NCBI RefSeq assembly: GCF_011751765.2
Contig: NZ_CP061169.1
Coordinates: 744,001-808,000 of the forward strand
Origin: Paramicrobacterium chengjingii
GTDB taxonomy: Bacteria > Actinomycetota > Actinomycetes > Actinomycetales > Microbacteriaceae
Direction: 5' to 3'
DNA: 64,000 bases
Made by a program: the position numbers and the translations under genes. Below the pieces are notes generated by a model. The model searched no databases and was not told where the DNA came from. It saw nothing but the letters and a program-made list of their open reading frames with translations. Every line of letters begins with the position of its first letter. The first letter of the stretch is position 1. Shown piece after piece: positions 36,360 to 45,689 of the stretch.

Positions 36360-37904
36360 ATGTTCGAGACGAAGACATGTCGGAGTCGGAAGGGGCCGAT
36401 TCCCTTGGGTGACGAAGACCACGGGGAGATCGCTCTTCGTCCGTTCTTCATGCTTCACGACTATCTGTATCTCGACGACGAGATGCATGCGCCGATCATT
36501 GAAACTACTGATTCTGCGGCGCTCGCTCTTGAAGAGCTCGAGCGGGAGCATGAGAGGCTTCTGGCTCAGCAGGCTGTGGTTGCAGAGAAGGTCGAAGCTG
36601 CGCGCGTGACGTTTCGCAATCAGCGAGATGCGATCCTCGTGCACGGACTGTCCACGGCGCTCGAAGATGACGAAGCTTTGCGGCGAGCGTTCAGCGCTGA
36701 GGTCGCAACGCGTCTGCGTGTCTCTGATCGTACGGCGACAAACATGGTCGAAGAAGCAAAGACCGTCATCAACGATCTCCCCGGGCTGGCAGACGCATGG
36801 CGGCTTGGCTGGGTTTCGCAGCAGCACGTTCGCGCAGCCACTCATCAGGCGTGGAACGTACCGAAAGACGCTCGGCGCGCGTTCGATGACGCCATCACCC
36901 CGAAGGCTCGCACTCAGACGCCGTCACGGTTTCAATCGACAGCACGAAAGCTTCGCGAGAAGCTGCACCCCGAGTCGATCGAGGAGCGCAAGAAAGAAGC
37001 GTTCGCGTTGCGCCAGGCAGAGGTGTACGAAGATCCTGATGGCATGGCGAGCATTACCCTGCACCACTCGGCCGATGTGATTCTGTCCATTGAACATGGC
37101 ATGCGCGTACTTGCGAAGCGGCGCAAGAATGAGACGCCAGGGGAACAACGCACTCTGGCACAGTTGGGCGCCGACATTCTGGCAGAAGGTCTGCTCTCGC
37201 AGCTCGGCGTTGAGACATTGCGCATTGGGGCCTTCGGGCAGACGCCCGAATCAGAGCCGACGATCTCTGATGCAGACACTGATGCAGAGTCTGAGCCAGA
37301 GGATGCTGAATCGTCAGGAGCTGAACCGTCGGACTTTGAATCCGGAGGCGTTGAATCCGGAGGCGTTGAATCCTCAGAACGGGCATCACTGCATTCGGCA
37401 TTGACTCCCGCGCAGCTGGCGGCCATGCGGCCCGGTGTCGTGATCACCGTGCCCGCGGAAACACTCTTGGGCAAAGGTGACGAGCCAGCCGTGCTGGGCG
37501 GCTACGGCCCCATCGACATTGACACAGCGACCGACATCATCTCGCAGGCATCGAGCTTTCACCGGGTGCTCACCAGCCCCGTCGATGGGTCGACTGTCGC
37601 GATCGATCCAAACAAATACCGTCTGAGTGAACAGGTGAAGCGTCTGATTCGTACGCGAGACGTCACCTGCGGCTTTCCCTGCTGTGATGTTCCCGCCGAG
37701 CGTTGCGATATCGACCACGTGGTTGCGTGGGTGGATGGAGGCCGAAGTTCGCCAGAGGATCTGGTGTGTTTGTGTCGCCGACATCACACGTTGAAGCATT
37801 CGACGAGATGGCACTCCGAAGTGCAACCAGACGGCAGTCTGCTCTGGACATCGCCGACGGGCGCGAAGCACGTAACGCAAAGGGGCGGAGCTGACCGGGC
37901 ATAA
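36360..37904 (+). CDS. DUF222/13E12-family protein with C-terminal HNH endonuclease domain
   Basis: The 514-residue protein belongs to the multicopy actinobacterial 13E12 group. Residues 60-290 form the helical DUF222 domain (ALRRAFSAEVATRLRVSDRT, GWVSQQHVRAATHQAW). A low-complexity acidic linker at about 295-345 includes ESGGVESGGVESSE. The HNH nuclease domain at 420-500 shows zinc-type cysteines in TCGFPCCDVPAERC, the HNH residues in DIDHVVAW and LCRRHHTLKH. In mycobacteria several 13E12 genes carry LexA boxes, and a similar box lies directly upstream here, suggesting damage-induced expression. Its cellular role is unknown, and no transposase or repeats mark it as mobile. Confidence 0.92.
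   Translation: MFETKTCRSRKGPIPLGDEDHGEIALRPFFMLHDYLYLDDEMHAPIIETTDSAALALEELEREHERLLAQQAVVAEKVEAARVTFRNQRDAILVHGLSTALEDDEALRRAFSAEVATRLRVSDRTATNMVEEAKTVINDLPGLADAWRLGWVSQQHVRAATHQAWNVPKDARRAFDDAITPKARTQTPSRFQSTARKLREKLHPESIEERKKEAFALRQAEVYEDPDGMASITLHHSADVILSIEHGMRVLAKRRKNETPGEQRTLAQLGADILAEGLLSQLGVETLRIGAFGQTPESEPTISDADTDAESEPEDAESSGAEPSDFESGGVESGGVESSERASLHSALTPAQLAAMRPGVVITVPAETLLGKGDEPAVLGGYGPIDIDTATDIISQASSFHRVLTSPVDGSTVAIDPNKYRLSEQVKRLIRTRDVTCGFPCCDVPAERCDIDHVVAWVDGGRSSPEDLVCLCRRHHTLKHSTRWHSEVQPDGSLLWTSPTGAKHVTQRGGADRA
37336..37373 (+). repeat. 15-bp tandem repeat in the HNH-protein linker
   Basis: TTGAATCCGGAGGCG occurs twice in tandem (37336-37350, 37351-37365) with an 8-bp third partial copy, encoding FESGGVESGGVESS. 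Units are in frame. Confidence 0.95.
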
Positions 37905-37905
37905 T
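37900..37905 (+). promoter_or_regulatory. -10-like hexamer before the thermonuclease gene
   Basis: CATAAT ends 7 nt before the ATG at 37913; it overlaps the HNH-gene stop codon. Confidence 0.4.
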
Positions 37906-37912
37906 CATGCTC

Positions 37913-38440
37913 ATGAGCTCGTGTTTTCGATCGACCATTGTGGTTGCTCTGATGTGCGTCGGCCTCATGGGGTGTTCGGCAAGCGTCAGTGGTGGTGACG
38001 CAGCGACGCCTGACGGCATTCCTGACGGAGCCGAACGTGCAACGGTGGCGCACGTTCACGACGGTGACACGCTGTTTCTGCAACCTGAGGGAACACACGA
38101 TCGTGACGAGCAGATCAAGGTTCGGTTGCTGGGCATCGATACTCCTGAGCTCGACCCTGAGGAATGTTACGGCGTCGATGCGCGGGATGAGCTGCGCAGC
38201 ATCCTCCCCGACGGGTCTGCCGTGTGGACTCTGGCGGATGCAGAACCCTTCGATCAGTACGGGCGGTCGTTGCTGTACCTCTGGACAGACGAGGGCGAAT
38301 TCGTCAACGAAGCGCTTGTGGCGGAGGGATATGCCCGAGTGCTCATCTACGAGCCCAACACTCGGTTTGAGACGAAGCTGAGAATGTCCGAAGCGGATGC
38401 CGAGAACGCAGATTCGGGGCTGTGGTCGGCCTGTGCCTAA
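37913..38440 (+). CDS. Secreted lipoprotein thermonuclease (staphylococcal nuclease fold)
   Basis: A 175-residue nuclease of the SNase family with a lipoprotein signal (lipobox LMGC, Cys21), so it is likely membrane-anchored outside the cell. The SNase core is visible: VAHVHDGDTLFL, the first catalytic Arg in KVRLLGIDTPELDP (with Glu and Asp for calcium), and the second Arg in FDQYGRSLLYLW, followed by NEALVAEGYARVL. It would degrade extracellular DNA or RNA for nutrients. I prefer ATG 37913; ATG 37907 adds two residues. The end overlaps the convergent DUF2236 gene by 4 bp. Confidence 0.9.
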   Translation: MSSCFRSTIVVALMCVGLMGCSASVSGGDAATPDGIPDGAERATVAHVHDGDTLFLQPEGTHDRDEQIKVRLLGIDTPELDPEECYGVDARDELRSILPDGSAVWTLADAEPFDQYGRSLLYLWTDEGEFVNEALVAEGYARVLIYEPNTRFETKLRMSEADAENADSGLWSACA

Positions 38441-39231
38441 GACACCCGCGCGATCTCGGCGCGCACGCGCCTCAGGTAGCGAATGGCCGGCAGATGACGG
38501 ATGCCTCGGGGCAGCCGCGGCCACAGCATCCGGGTCACGGTCATCACTGCGTCGAAGCGGCGCTGCCGTGCCCGCGACCACTGAAGCCCGTATGCCTCGC
38601 GGAGCCTCTCGTCGAGCAGACCCGCGGTAATGAGTCGGGCCAGTGGCATCGACAATGTAAGCCACGGCGGCGCGACGCGCGGGTGCAGGAGGTCACGGGC
38701 GACGTGCCGCGCTTCAGCGGTGACGTGCAGCGTGGAATGCGCCCGACTCCAGTACTCGTCGAAGGCAGCGCGATCAACGGGCCAAAGCTGCTTCGGCATG
38801 CCCAGGGCGGTGCCGAGAACCGCGTATTCGCGGTAAACGTGCTCCGCAGTGTCGAGCGGGAGGGGGCCGTGGATGCGCTCGTACAGACCGATCGCCGTGC
38901 GATACAGGGTGGCGGCGACCCAAAGTTGCAGCTGCGGATCGCTCGCCGAATACGCTGGGGACTGCTCACCCGCATCCGCCTGAACCGGACGATGCGCCAC
39001 CCCGACCTTGCGGGCGCCGTAGCGACGCTCGGCATCTGTTCCGTATGCCTGCACATAGACGTAGGTGAGCGTTGCATGTAGCCGATCGAGGGGGCGTGAC
39101 GCAAAGTCGCTGTGCCGCGCCACCCCGAGGCCGACCTGCTCGTCGGCGATCTGCAAAAGAATCGCCGCTCCGCCACCAGAGATCAGCACGGCCTCAGCCG
39201 CGATGTCTCTCAGCTCACGCACCTGCCGCAT
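38437..39231 (-). CDS. Oxygenase MpaB/DUF2236-family protein
   Basis: The 264-residue helical protein belongs to the DUF2236 (MpaB/rubber oxygenase Lcp-like) family. Visible family segments are EAVLISGGGAAILLQIADEQVG, HSDFASRPLDRLHATLTYVYV, and VAATLYRTAIGLYERIHGPL with the conserved acidic residue, plus YREYAVLGTALGMP. Characterised relatives bind heme and cleave prenyl or polyisoprenoid chains; most actinobacterial members have no assigned substrate. The start ATG lies 6 nt from a TACGCT hexamer and has no Shine-Dalgarno sequence. It is followed 3' by the convergent thermonuclease gene. Confidence 0.88.
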   Translation of the reverse strand: MRQVRELRDIAAEAVLISGGGAAILLQIADEQVGLGVARHSDFASRPLDRLHATLTYVYVQAYGTDAERRYGARKVGVAHRPVQADAGEQSPAYSASDPQLQLWVAATLYRTAIGLYERIHGPLPLDTAEHVYREYAVLGTALGMPKQLWPVDRAAFDEYWSRAHSTLHVTAEARHVARDLLHPRVAPPWLTLSMPLARLITAGLLDERLREAYGLQWSRARQRRFDAVMTVTRMLWPRLPRGIRHLPAIRYLRRVRAEIARVS

Positions 39232-39237
39232 CGCTTC

Positions 39238-39243
39238 AGCGTA
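39238..39243 (-). promoter_or_regulatory. -10-like hexamer for a leaderless DUF2236 transcript
   Basis: TACGCT on the minus strand ends exactly 6 nt before the ATG at 39231. It lies only about 30 bp after the HelD stop codon. Confidence 0.5.
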
Positions 39244-39270
39244 CGCGCTGTCGAGGGACGCTACAGGCCG

Positions 39271-41403
39271 TCAGGCGTTCACATGCAGTTGCCCGAGTTC
39301 TTGTGTGCAACGCGTCAACGCGACGTAGAGACCGTTCCACCCTCGAGGCTCCGCGGCGATGCCTGCGGGGTCGATCAGTAATGTGGCATCCCACTCCAGT
39401 CCCTTGGCCTCGGCGGCAGTAAGCACGGGGACATCGGGCATCGCCTTCCGCAGATCCGAGACCCGGCTGACCGGCGCAACGACCCCGACGGTTCCGCCGC
39501 TCCACGACGCCGCCAACGTGGTGACAGCAGCTGTGGCAGACGCAGGAAGGTCGTCGGCGGACACCGTGCGTTCCCACGGCTCGATGCCGACGGACCTGAC
39601 GGCGCGAGGAGGTTCATTGCGACTACCGGCACGCGCGAGCACCGGCCCGGTGAGAGCCATCACCTCAGACGGTGTTCGATAACAGATCGTCAACCGTGCC
39701 TCGGTCCAGCGCGTCGCGAGCGCAGCACCGACGGCGTGCTCCCACGTTGTGTGCTGGTGCGGAGCCTCGGTCTGGTCGATGTCTCCAACCGCTGTGATCG
39801 ACCGTGATGGGCAGCGCCGCAAGACCATCTGCCAGTGCATTTCCGTCAGTTCCTGCGCCTCGTCAATGACAACGTGACCGTATACCCAGTCGCGCTGTGC
39901 CGCCGCGCGCTCAGCCAGAAACTCGCCCTGCTCGCCCCGCGCATCGAGAGATCCGATGAGGTCGTACAGTGCATCGAGCAGAGGAATATCGCTTGGCGCC
40001 CAGCCCGTTGGCTCACCGACGATCAGATTCACGTCGGAGTCGCTCAGCGACGGCATCCATAGGTGCAGCAACTCTCTGCTTGTCAGCAGGCGGCGCAGTT
40101 CCGACTCAACCTCCAGAGTCGGCCACCACTCGTCGAGCAGCTGAGTCAAGGCCCTATCCGTCGAGATTCTTTCGCGCAAACGCTCAACGTCTTCGTCTGA
40201 GAACGTACCGTCAATCTCGCTGCCTCGTGCTCCATCGGGCAGTGCGCGGTCATCTGAGCGCGCGAGACCAGCATCGATCTTCCCGAGAATGTCTTCGAAA
40301 CCTTCCTCTGCCTGTGCAAGGAGAGCCTCGCTGTGTTCGACGACAGCATCGGCGAGCAGCTCGTGGATTCGTTCCGCGAACGCTGTGCGCGCAGCGTGGT
40401 AGGAACGACCAGACGTTGACGCAGCCAGCGCACGAGCAATGCTGGATGCTGGCAACACGACGCTTTCGCCCTCCCACAGCAGTTCGAGATCTTCTGCCTG
40501 CGGGACGCGTGCCGCGACATAATTCATGAGCGATTGTTGCCAGGACGCGCGTCCCTTGAGCTCTGCGATCGCACGTGATTCGGCTCGCTCAACTTCAATG
40601 CCCGGCACAAGACTGTCGACGGTCGACGACACAACGGCGGTCTCGCCGAGCGCGGGCAGCACCTGCGCGATGTAGTCGAGGAAGCGTGGAGACGGTCCGA
40701 TAACGAGAACGCCCTGCGCGGCGAGTTGAGGGTACGTGAACAGAAGATAGGCCACACGGTGAAGCGCGACAACGGTCTTGCCAGTGCCCGGCCCACCTTG
40801 CACGATCAGCGGGCCACGCGCATCCGCTCGGACAACGTCGTCTTGCTCACGCTGCAGAGTCGCCGCCGCTGATCCCATCTGGCCGGTGCGGCGCTCCCCA
40901 AGAGCAGCGAGCAGCGCGCCCTCGCCCACCAGTTCGGTCTCTGCCGAGCCGTCTAACGGCTCATCGTCAACGCCGACCACCTCGCGTCCGAGAGTGCGCA
41001 CGTGACGACGGCGGGCCTGACCCTGAGGATCAACGGGCGTTGCCGTGTAGAAAGCGCGTGCAGCAGGAGCACGCCAATCGATCACGAGTGGATCGTCGTC
41101 GTCAGTTGCACCGGGAATGCCGACACGTCCGAGGTGCCGGACTGTGCGATCGTGTGCGTCAAGACGCCCGAAGATCAAACCGTGGTCGGCGTTCTGCAAT
41201 TCGGCACGTTGACGTCGCAGCAGTTGCATTCGAGCCATCTGCGTTGCATCGCGTGTCTGGGTGGCGAGCTGCGCATCGACGTGGGCCAAAATTCTGTCGC
41301 GCCCGGCAAAGGCTTCGTCGAGTTTCTCTTGTTCCTCAGACAGGGCGGTTGTATGAGCTGCTGAATCGATGGTGGACAAAGTAGCGGCGTCGCGTCGTTG
41401 CAC
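39271..41403 (-). CDS. helD: HelD-like UvrD/Rep-type ATPase, RNA polymerase-recycling factor
   Basis: The 710-residue protein resembles actinobacterial HelD rather than a DNA repair helicase. The N-terminus is a long charged helical part (SEEQEKLDEAFAGRDRILAHV) that in HelD enters the RNA polymerase secondary channel. It is followed by DDDDPLVIDWRAPAARAFY, typical of the family, then Walker A GGPGTGKTVVALHRVAYLL, motif II VIDEAQELTEMHWQM, ICYRTPSEV and a C-terminal VALTRCTQELG. HelD proteins release stalled RNA polymerase, and some give rifampicin tolerance. The GTG at 41403 is preceded by GAGG. No operon partner is seen. Confidence 0.88.
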   Translation of the reverse strand: MQRRDAATLSTIDSAAHTTALSEEQEKLDEAFAGRDRILAHVDAQLATQTRDATQMARMQLLRRQRAELQNADHGLIFGRLDAHDRTVRHLGRVGIPGATDDDDPLVIDWRAPAARAFYTATPVDPQGQARRRHVRTLGREVVGVDDEPLDGSAETELVGEGALLAALGERRTGQMGSAAATLQREQDDVVRADARGPLIVQGGPGTGKTVVALHRVAYLLFTYPQLAAQGVLVIGPSPRFLDYIAQVLPALGETAVVSSTVDSLVPGIEVERAESRAIAELKGRASWQQSLMNYVAARVPQAEDLELLWEGESVVLPASSIARALAASTSGRSYHAARTAFAERIHELLADAVVEHSEALLAQAEEGFEDILGKIDAGLARSDDRALPDGARGSEIDGTFSDEDVERLRERISTDRALTQLLDEWWPTLEVESELRRLLTSRELLHLWMPSLSDSDVNLIVGEPTGWAPSDIPLLDALYDLIGSLDARGEQGEFLAERAAAQRDWVYGHVVIDEAQELTEMHWQMVLRRCPSRSITAVGDIDQTEAPHQHTTWEHAVGAALATRWTEARLTICYRTPSEVMALTGPVLARAGSRNEPPRAVRSVGIEPWERTVSADDLPASATAAVTTLAASWSGGTVGVVAPVSRVSDLRKAMPDVPVLTAAEAKGLEWDATLLIDPAGIAAEPRGWNGLYVALTRCTQELGQLHVNA

Positions 41404-41649
41404 CTGACCTCTTTCGAAGAATCACATAGGCGTAGGTCAATGCCCAACGCGCGTCCGGTGCTCAGTATTCCCGATCACGTCAACGGTTTTGCGCAGGCAC
41501 TGTTCCGTCTGGCGAAAGGCCGCCCGGCAGCGGGGAGGACCCAGAGTAAAGTGGTGGTGGCGATTTTCTCTCGGCGTCGAGAATGCCGAGCACGTCGCGA
41601 ATTTCGGACATCACAATGCAACGCCCCCTGAGAGCGGTTAGGAACCTAC
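41404..41649. other. Divergent helD-sucC intergenic region
   Basis: About 246 bp with the two start regions at its ends. A helD ribosome-binding site lies at the left edge and a weak AGGA before sucC at the right edge. I could not place a convincing promoter or operator. Confidence 0.5.
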
Positions 41650-42816
41650 GTGGATCTTTACGAGTACCAGGCACGAGACCTGTTTGAGAAGCATGAGGTC
41701 CCGGTGCTTCCGGGCATCATCGCGGACACCCCAGAGGAGGTGCGTGCAGCAGCAGAGAAGCTCGGCGGTGTCGTCGTCGTGAAGGCTCAGGTGAAGATCG
41801 GAGGCCGCGGCAAGGCTGGCGGCGTCAAGGTAGCGAAGAACCCTGACGAGGCTGAAGATGCCGCACGCGCAATTCTCGGGCTCGACATCAAGGGCCACAT
41901 CGTGAAGCGCGTTATGGTCGCCGGCGGAGCTCGCATTGCAGAGGAGTTCTACTTCTCTGTTCTGCTCGACAGGGCAAACCGCTCTTACCTCTCCCTGTGC
42001 AGCGTCGAGGGCGGCATGGAGATTGAGCAGCTCGCTGTGGAGAAGCCTGAGGCCCTCGCACGCATCGAGGTCACGCCAGGCACAGGCATCGACGAGGCAA
42101 AGGCCCGCGAGATCGCCGTGGCTGCTGGATTCTCCGCTGAGCTCGTCGAGAAGGTCGCTCCCGTCTTCGTGAAGCTCTACGACGTCTACACGGGCGAAGA
42201 CGCGACCCTCGTCGAAGTCAACCCTCTCGTTCTCACTGAAGAGGGCGACATCATCGCTCTTGACGGCAAGGTCTCCATCGACGAGAACGCCGGCTTCCGC
42301 CACCCCGGCCATGCCGACCTCGAAGACAAGACAGCAGCTGACCCGCTCGAAGCGAAGGCGAAGGCACAAGACCTCAACTACGTGAAGCTCGACGGCGAGG
42401 TCGGAGTTATCGGAAACGGCGCAGGACTCGTCATGTCGACCCTCGACGTTGTCGCCTACGCTGGCGAGAACCACGGCAATGTGAAGCCCGCAAACTTCCT
42501 CGACATCGGCGGCGGAGCATCGGCCGAGGTCATGGCTGCTGGGCTCGACGTCATTCTCGGCGACGAGCAGGTCAAGTCGGTCTTCGTGAATGTGTTCGGC
42601 GGGATCACCGCGTGCGACGCCGTCGCGAAGGGCATTGTCGGAGCGCTTGCCGAGCTCGGAGACAGCGCGAACAAGCCTCTCGTCGTGCGGCTCGACGGCA
42701 ACAAGGTCGACGAGGGTCGACGCATCCTCGCCGACGCCGACCACCCGCTTGTCACGCTTGCCGCGACGATGGACGAGGGCGCCGACAAGGCCGCCGAACT
42801 CGCCAACGCCCGCTGA
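41650..42816 (+). CDS. sucC: Succinyl-CoA synthetase beta subunit (ADP-forming type)
   Basis: SucC is the nucleotide-binding subunit of the TCA-cycle enzyme that makes ATP or GTP from succinyl-CoA. The 388-residue protein has the ATP-grasp part beginning [22 protein letters not shown] and [19 protein letters not shown], the metal site around [10 protein letters not shown], and the C-terminal CoA-ligase domain with [28 protein letters not shown] and [14 protein letters not shown]. The GTG at 41650 yields the standard N-terminus; AGGA lies 6 nt upstream. The sucD gene follows after 28 bp, forming an operon. Confidence 0.97.
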   Translation: MDLYEYQARDLFEKHEVPVLPGIIADTPEEVRAAAEKLGGVVVVKAQVKIGGRGKAGGVKVAKNPDEAEDAARAILGLDIKGHIVKRVMVAGGARIAEEFYFSVLLDRANRSYLSLCSVEGGMEIEQLAVEKPEALARIEVTPGTGIDEAKAREIAVAAGFSAELVEKVAPVFVKLYDVYTGEDATLVEVNPLVLTEEGDIIALDGKVSIDENAGFRHPGHADLEDKTAADPLEAKAKAQDLNYVKLDGEVGVIGNGAGLVMSTLDVVAYAGENHGNVKPANFLDIGGGASAEVMAAGLDVILGDEQVKSVFVNVFGGITACDAVAKGIVGALAELGDSANKPLVVRLDGNKVDEGRRILADADHPLVTLAATMDEGADKAAELANAR

Positions 42817-42844
42817 GACCCACAGAGCTTTAGGAACAACTGAT

Positions 42845-43732
42845 ATGTCAATCTTTCTCAATAAGGATTCCAAGGTCATCGTCCAGGGCATCACGGGCGG
42901 TGAAGGCACGAAGCACACCGCTCTCATGCTGAAGGCCGGTACTAACGTCGTCGGCGGGGTGAACGCTCGCAAGGCAGGCACCACAGTCAAGCACGGCGAC
43001 GTCGAACTGCCCGTCTTCGGCACCGTCGCTGAGGCGATCGAGAAGACCGGCGCAGACGTGTCGATCGCGTTCGTGCCCCCGGCATTCACAAAGGATGCCG
43101 TCGTCGAGGCCATCGATGCTGAGATTCCGCTGCTTGTCATCATCACCGAGGGTGTACCCGTTGGCGACTCCGCCGAGTTCTGGGCCTACGCTCAGGAGAA
43201 GGGCAACAAGACCCGCATCATCGGACCGAACTGCCCCGGCATCATCACGCCCGAAGAGTCGCTCGTCGGCATCACCCCGGCAAACATCACGGGCAAAGGC
43301 CCGATCGGTCTTGTGTCGAAGTCGGGCACCCTGACCTACCAGATGATGTACGAACTGCGTGAGATCGGCTTCTCCACCGCCATCGGCATTGGCGGAGACC
43401 CGATCATCGGCACGACACATATCGACGCACTCGCCGCGTTCGAAGCCGACCCCGAGACCAAGGCCATGGTGATGATCGGTGAGATCGGAGGCGACGCCGA
43501 AGAGCGCGCTGCCGAGTACATCAAGGCAAACGTGACGAAGCCGGTTGTCGGCTACGTCGCCGGCTTCACCGCCCCCGAGGGCAAGACGATGGGCCACGCC
43601 GGTGCGATCGTCTCCGGTTCGGCCGGAACCGCCCAGGCGAAGAAGGAAGCCCTCGAGGCAGCTGGCGTCAAGGTCGGCAAGACCCCGAGCGAAACCGCAG
43701 AACTCATGCGCGAGATCATCGCAAGCCTCTGA
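42845..43732 (+). CDS. sucD: Succinyl-CoA synthetase alpha subunit
   Basis: SucD binds CoA and carries the phosphohistidine intermediate. The 295-residue chain begins [20 protein letters not shown], has the CoA-binding [10 protein letters not shown] and SKSGTLTYQ segments, [28 protein letters not shown], and the active His in GHAGAIVSG. The ATG at 42845 is preferred to an earlier in-frame start at 42590, which would lie inside sucC. A strong terminator hairpin follows 10 bp after the stop. Length and motifs are standard. Confidence 0.97.
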   Translation: MSIFLNKDSKVIVQGITGGEGTKHTALMLKAGTNVVGGVNARKAGTTVKHGDVELPVFGTVAEAIEKTGADVSIAFVPPAFTKDAVVEAIDAEIPLLVIITEGVPVGDSAEFWAYAQEKGNKTRIIGPNCPGIITPEESLVGITPANITGKGPIGLVSKSGTLTYQMMYELREIGFSTAIGIGGDPIIGTTHIDALAAFEADPETKAMVMIGEIGGDAEERAAEYIKANVTKPVVGYVAGFTAPEGKTMGHAGAIVSGSAGTAQAKKEALEAAGVKVGKTPSETAELMREIIASL

Positions 43733-43742
43733 GTCGACGCTA

Positions 43743-43777
43743 CGTCAGGCCTCGCCGTGAATCGGCGGGGCCTGACG
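43743..43777 (+). terminator. Terminator after sucCD
   Basis: A 15-bp stem with one G-U pair and a 5-nt TGAAT loop (from CGTCAGGCC to GGCCTGACG) lies just after sucD. There is no U-run, typical for high-GC genomes. Confidence 0.8.
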
Positions 43778-43814
43778 CGTATCTCGGGAAGCCCAGGGTA
43801 GGCTTGGCCACCGG

Positions 43815-45077
43815 ATGAACCGCCTCACTGCCTCACTTCTCGCCGCTCTCGAAGCGTTAATCGTCGTGGCCATCGGCGTGTTTCTTCCGCTCGTCCCGCT
43901 CACGCTTCTGTGGGCGATTCAATACGACTTCAGCGTCGACTGGTTTGTGTTCTGGCGCGCCGCAGCCGATATCTGGCTGCTCGGAAATGGCGTTGATCTC
44001 ACGGTCACACTGAACGACGCGACGCTGCAGATCGTGGGCATCCGCGCCGCAGCCGAACCGTTCATCGTCTCGTTCGCGCCCCTCGCGTTTGCACTGTTCA
44101 CCGTTCTCATGGGTGTACGCACCGGCCGACGTTCGGTGCGCAGCGGCTCGTGGCTCGCGGCGATCATCACCTCCTTCGCCGTCTTCGTCGTATTCGCTGG
44201 CATCGTCGGCATCACGGCGATCAACGCAATCGCATCGCCGTCTCCGTGGCAGGCGTTTGTTGTTCCCGCTCTCGTCTGGGGTCTCGGGCTCGTTGCCGGC
44301 GTGGGCATCGAGCTTGCTGTCGGAGACACGGACGACCCCGTGCTTGAGCGCATCGAAGACCTTCGAGACCGGATGCCGTCGCACATCGACTCGATCATCG
44401 TGTCTGCCCTGCGCGCGGCAACGGGTGCCGTCGCCCTGCTCATCGTCGGCGCAGGACTCGTCGTCACCGTGAGCATCGCGTTGGGATTCAGTTCTGTCGT
44501 CTCGCTCTACGAGGCGGCCCAGGTCGGTGTTGTGGGCGGCGTAGCCGTCACGATCGCCCAGATCGCGTTCATGCCGAACATCGTCATCTGGACGGCATCC
44601 TGGCTCGTCGGGCCGGGCTTCACGCTCGGCGAAGGATCTATTGTGTCGCCATCGGGCACCATCACCGGCCCTGTTCCGAGCGTTCCGTTGCTCGGAAGCC
44701 TTCCAAGCAACGATCTCGCTTTCGGGTTTCTTGGGCTGGCTGTGCCGCTGATCGCCGGCTTTATCGCGGCGCTCTCGGCGCGCGACCAGGTGATAGCCGC
44801 ACTCGGCATCCGGTCTCGGGTGGGGTACCTCGCCCTGAGCGCCGTCGTCATCGGCGTGATTGCCGGAGGCGAAATGGCGCTGCTCGCCTGGTGGTCGGCC
44901 GGCGCGGCGGGGCCGTCGCGCTTTGAGAGCGTCGGTCCTCAGCCGCTGCTCGCTGGCGCGATGTGCGCAGCGCTCGTCACCGTCGGTGCTCTTGTCGGAA
45001 TGGCCTCTGGCAGCTCAGAGAGAGTGGCATCTTCCGCTCGATCGGCTGCGCGAGGCATGCGGTCGCACGACGGGTAG
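43815..45077 (+). CDS. DUF6350-family polytopic membrane protein
   Basis: A 420-residue protein with many hydrophobic helices and no enzyme motif. It begins MNRLTASLLAALEALIVVAIGVFLPLV-like, with a loop DFSVDWFVFWRAAADIWLLGNG and glycine-rich helices such as LVVTVSIALGFSSV; the C-terminus is a short Ser/Ala/Arg tail. This layout and the position between sucCD and purN match the DUF6350 (formerly cell-division-associated) proteins of actinobacteria. Function is not established. A TAGGCT hexamer lies 10 nt before the ATG. The gene ends 9 bp before purN. Confidence 0.85.
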   Translation: MNRLTASLLAALEALIVVAIGVFLPLVPLTLLWAIQYDFSVDWFVFWRAAADIWLLGNGVDLTVTLNDATLQIVGIRAAAEPFIVSFAPLAFALFTVLMGVRTGRRSVRSGSWLAAIITSFAVFVVFAGIVGITAINAIASPSPWQAFVVPALVWGLGLVAGVGIELAVGDTDDPVLERIEDLRDRMPSHIDSIIVSALRAATGAVALLIVGAGLVVTVSIALGFSSVVSLYEAAQVGVVGGVAVTIAQIAFMPNIVIWTASWLVGPGFTLGEGSIVSPSGTITGPVPSVPLLGSLPSNDLAFGFLGLAVPLIAGFIAALSARDQVIAALGIRSRVGYLALSAVVIGVIAGGEMALLAWWSAGAAGPSRFESVGPQPLLAGAMCAALVTVGALVGMASGSSERVASSARSAARGMRSHDG

Positions 45078-45080
45078 GAT
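45075..45080 (+). promoter_or_regulatory. -10-like hexamer for a leaderless purN transcript
   Basis: TAGGAT, starting at the stop codon of the DUF6350 gene, ends exactly 6 nt before the GTG at 45087. Confidence 0.5.
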
Positions 45081-45086
45081 AAACGG

Positions 45087-45668
45087 GTGCTCTCACTCGT
45101 CGTGCTGATCTCCGGCGGGGGCTCCAACCTCCGCGCCCTCCTCGACGCGGCATCGGACGCCGAGTTCCCCGCACGAATTCTTGCGGTGGGCGCGGACAGG
45201 GATGCCGCGGGGCTTGCGCACGCCGACGAGTTCGGTGTTCCCACCTTCACCGTTCCGTATACGTCGTTCGACAGTCGCGAAGAATGGGGTCGGGCACTCC
45301 TCGAGCAGATTCGGGTGTGGGACGCCGATGTCGTCGTTCTGTCCGGACTCATGCGGCTCCTGCCAGCATCCGTCGTGAGCGCTCTGTCGCCGAATCTCAT
45401 CAACACCCACCCGGCCTATCTCCCCGAATTTCCCGGCGCCCACGCCGTGCGCGATGCGGTTGCCGCGGGCGCGACGGAATCTGGGGCATCCATCATCGTT
45501 GTCGACAACGGCGTCGACACGGGCTCGATCATCGTGCAGGAGCGTGTTCCGGTTGCTCCGGACGACACCGAGCAGTCCCTGCACGAGCGCATCAAACCCG
45601 TTGAGCGCCGGTTGCTCGTGCAGACCGTGCTCGATATCGCAAATGGCCTCGACCTGCGCACGGTCTAA
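45087..45668 (+). CDS. purN: Phosphoribosylglycinamide formyltransferase
   Basis: PurN transfers a formyl group from 10-formyl-THF to GAR in purine synthesis. The 193-residue protein has the N-terminal loop [25 protein letters not shown], and the active-site segment [19 protein letters not shown] with the catalytic Asn and His, and the late Asp in [10 protein letters not shown]. Length is normal. The GTG start is the only reasonable one. It lies 21 bp before purH, making a purN-purH operon as is common in actinobacteria. Confidence 0.96.
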   Translation: MLSLVVLISGGGSNLRALLDAASDAEFPARILAVGADRDAAGLAHADEFGVPTFTVPYTSFDSREEWGRALLEQIRVWDADVVVLSGLMRLLPASVVSALSPNLINTHPAYLPEFPGAHAVRDAVAAGATESGASIIVVDNGVDTGSIIVQERVPVAPDDTEQSLHERIKPVERRLLVQTVLDIANGLDLRTV

Positions 45669-45689
45669 ACCCCAATCGAAGGAGCAGCA

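Noticed and set aside
36360..37904. HNH protein as a group I intron or mobile-element endonuclease
   Set aside because: No reverse transcriptase, terminal repeats, target duplication or intron structure; DUF222/HNH genes are a resident actinobacterial family.
41638..43146. A 502-codon open frame on the minus strand opposite sucC and sucD
   Set aside because: It mirrors the strong codon bias of two certain genes and encodes no recognisable product; long antisense frames are expected at this GC content.
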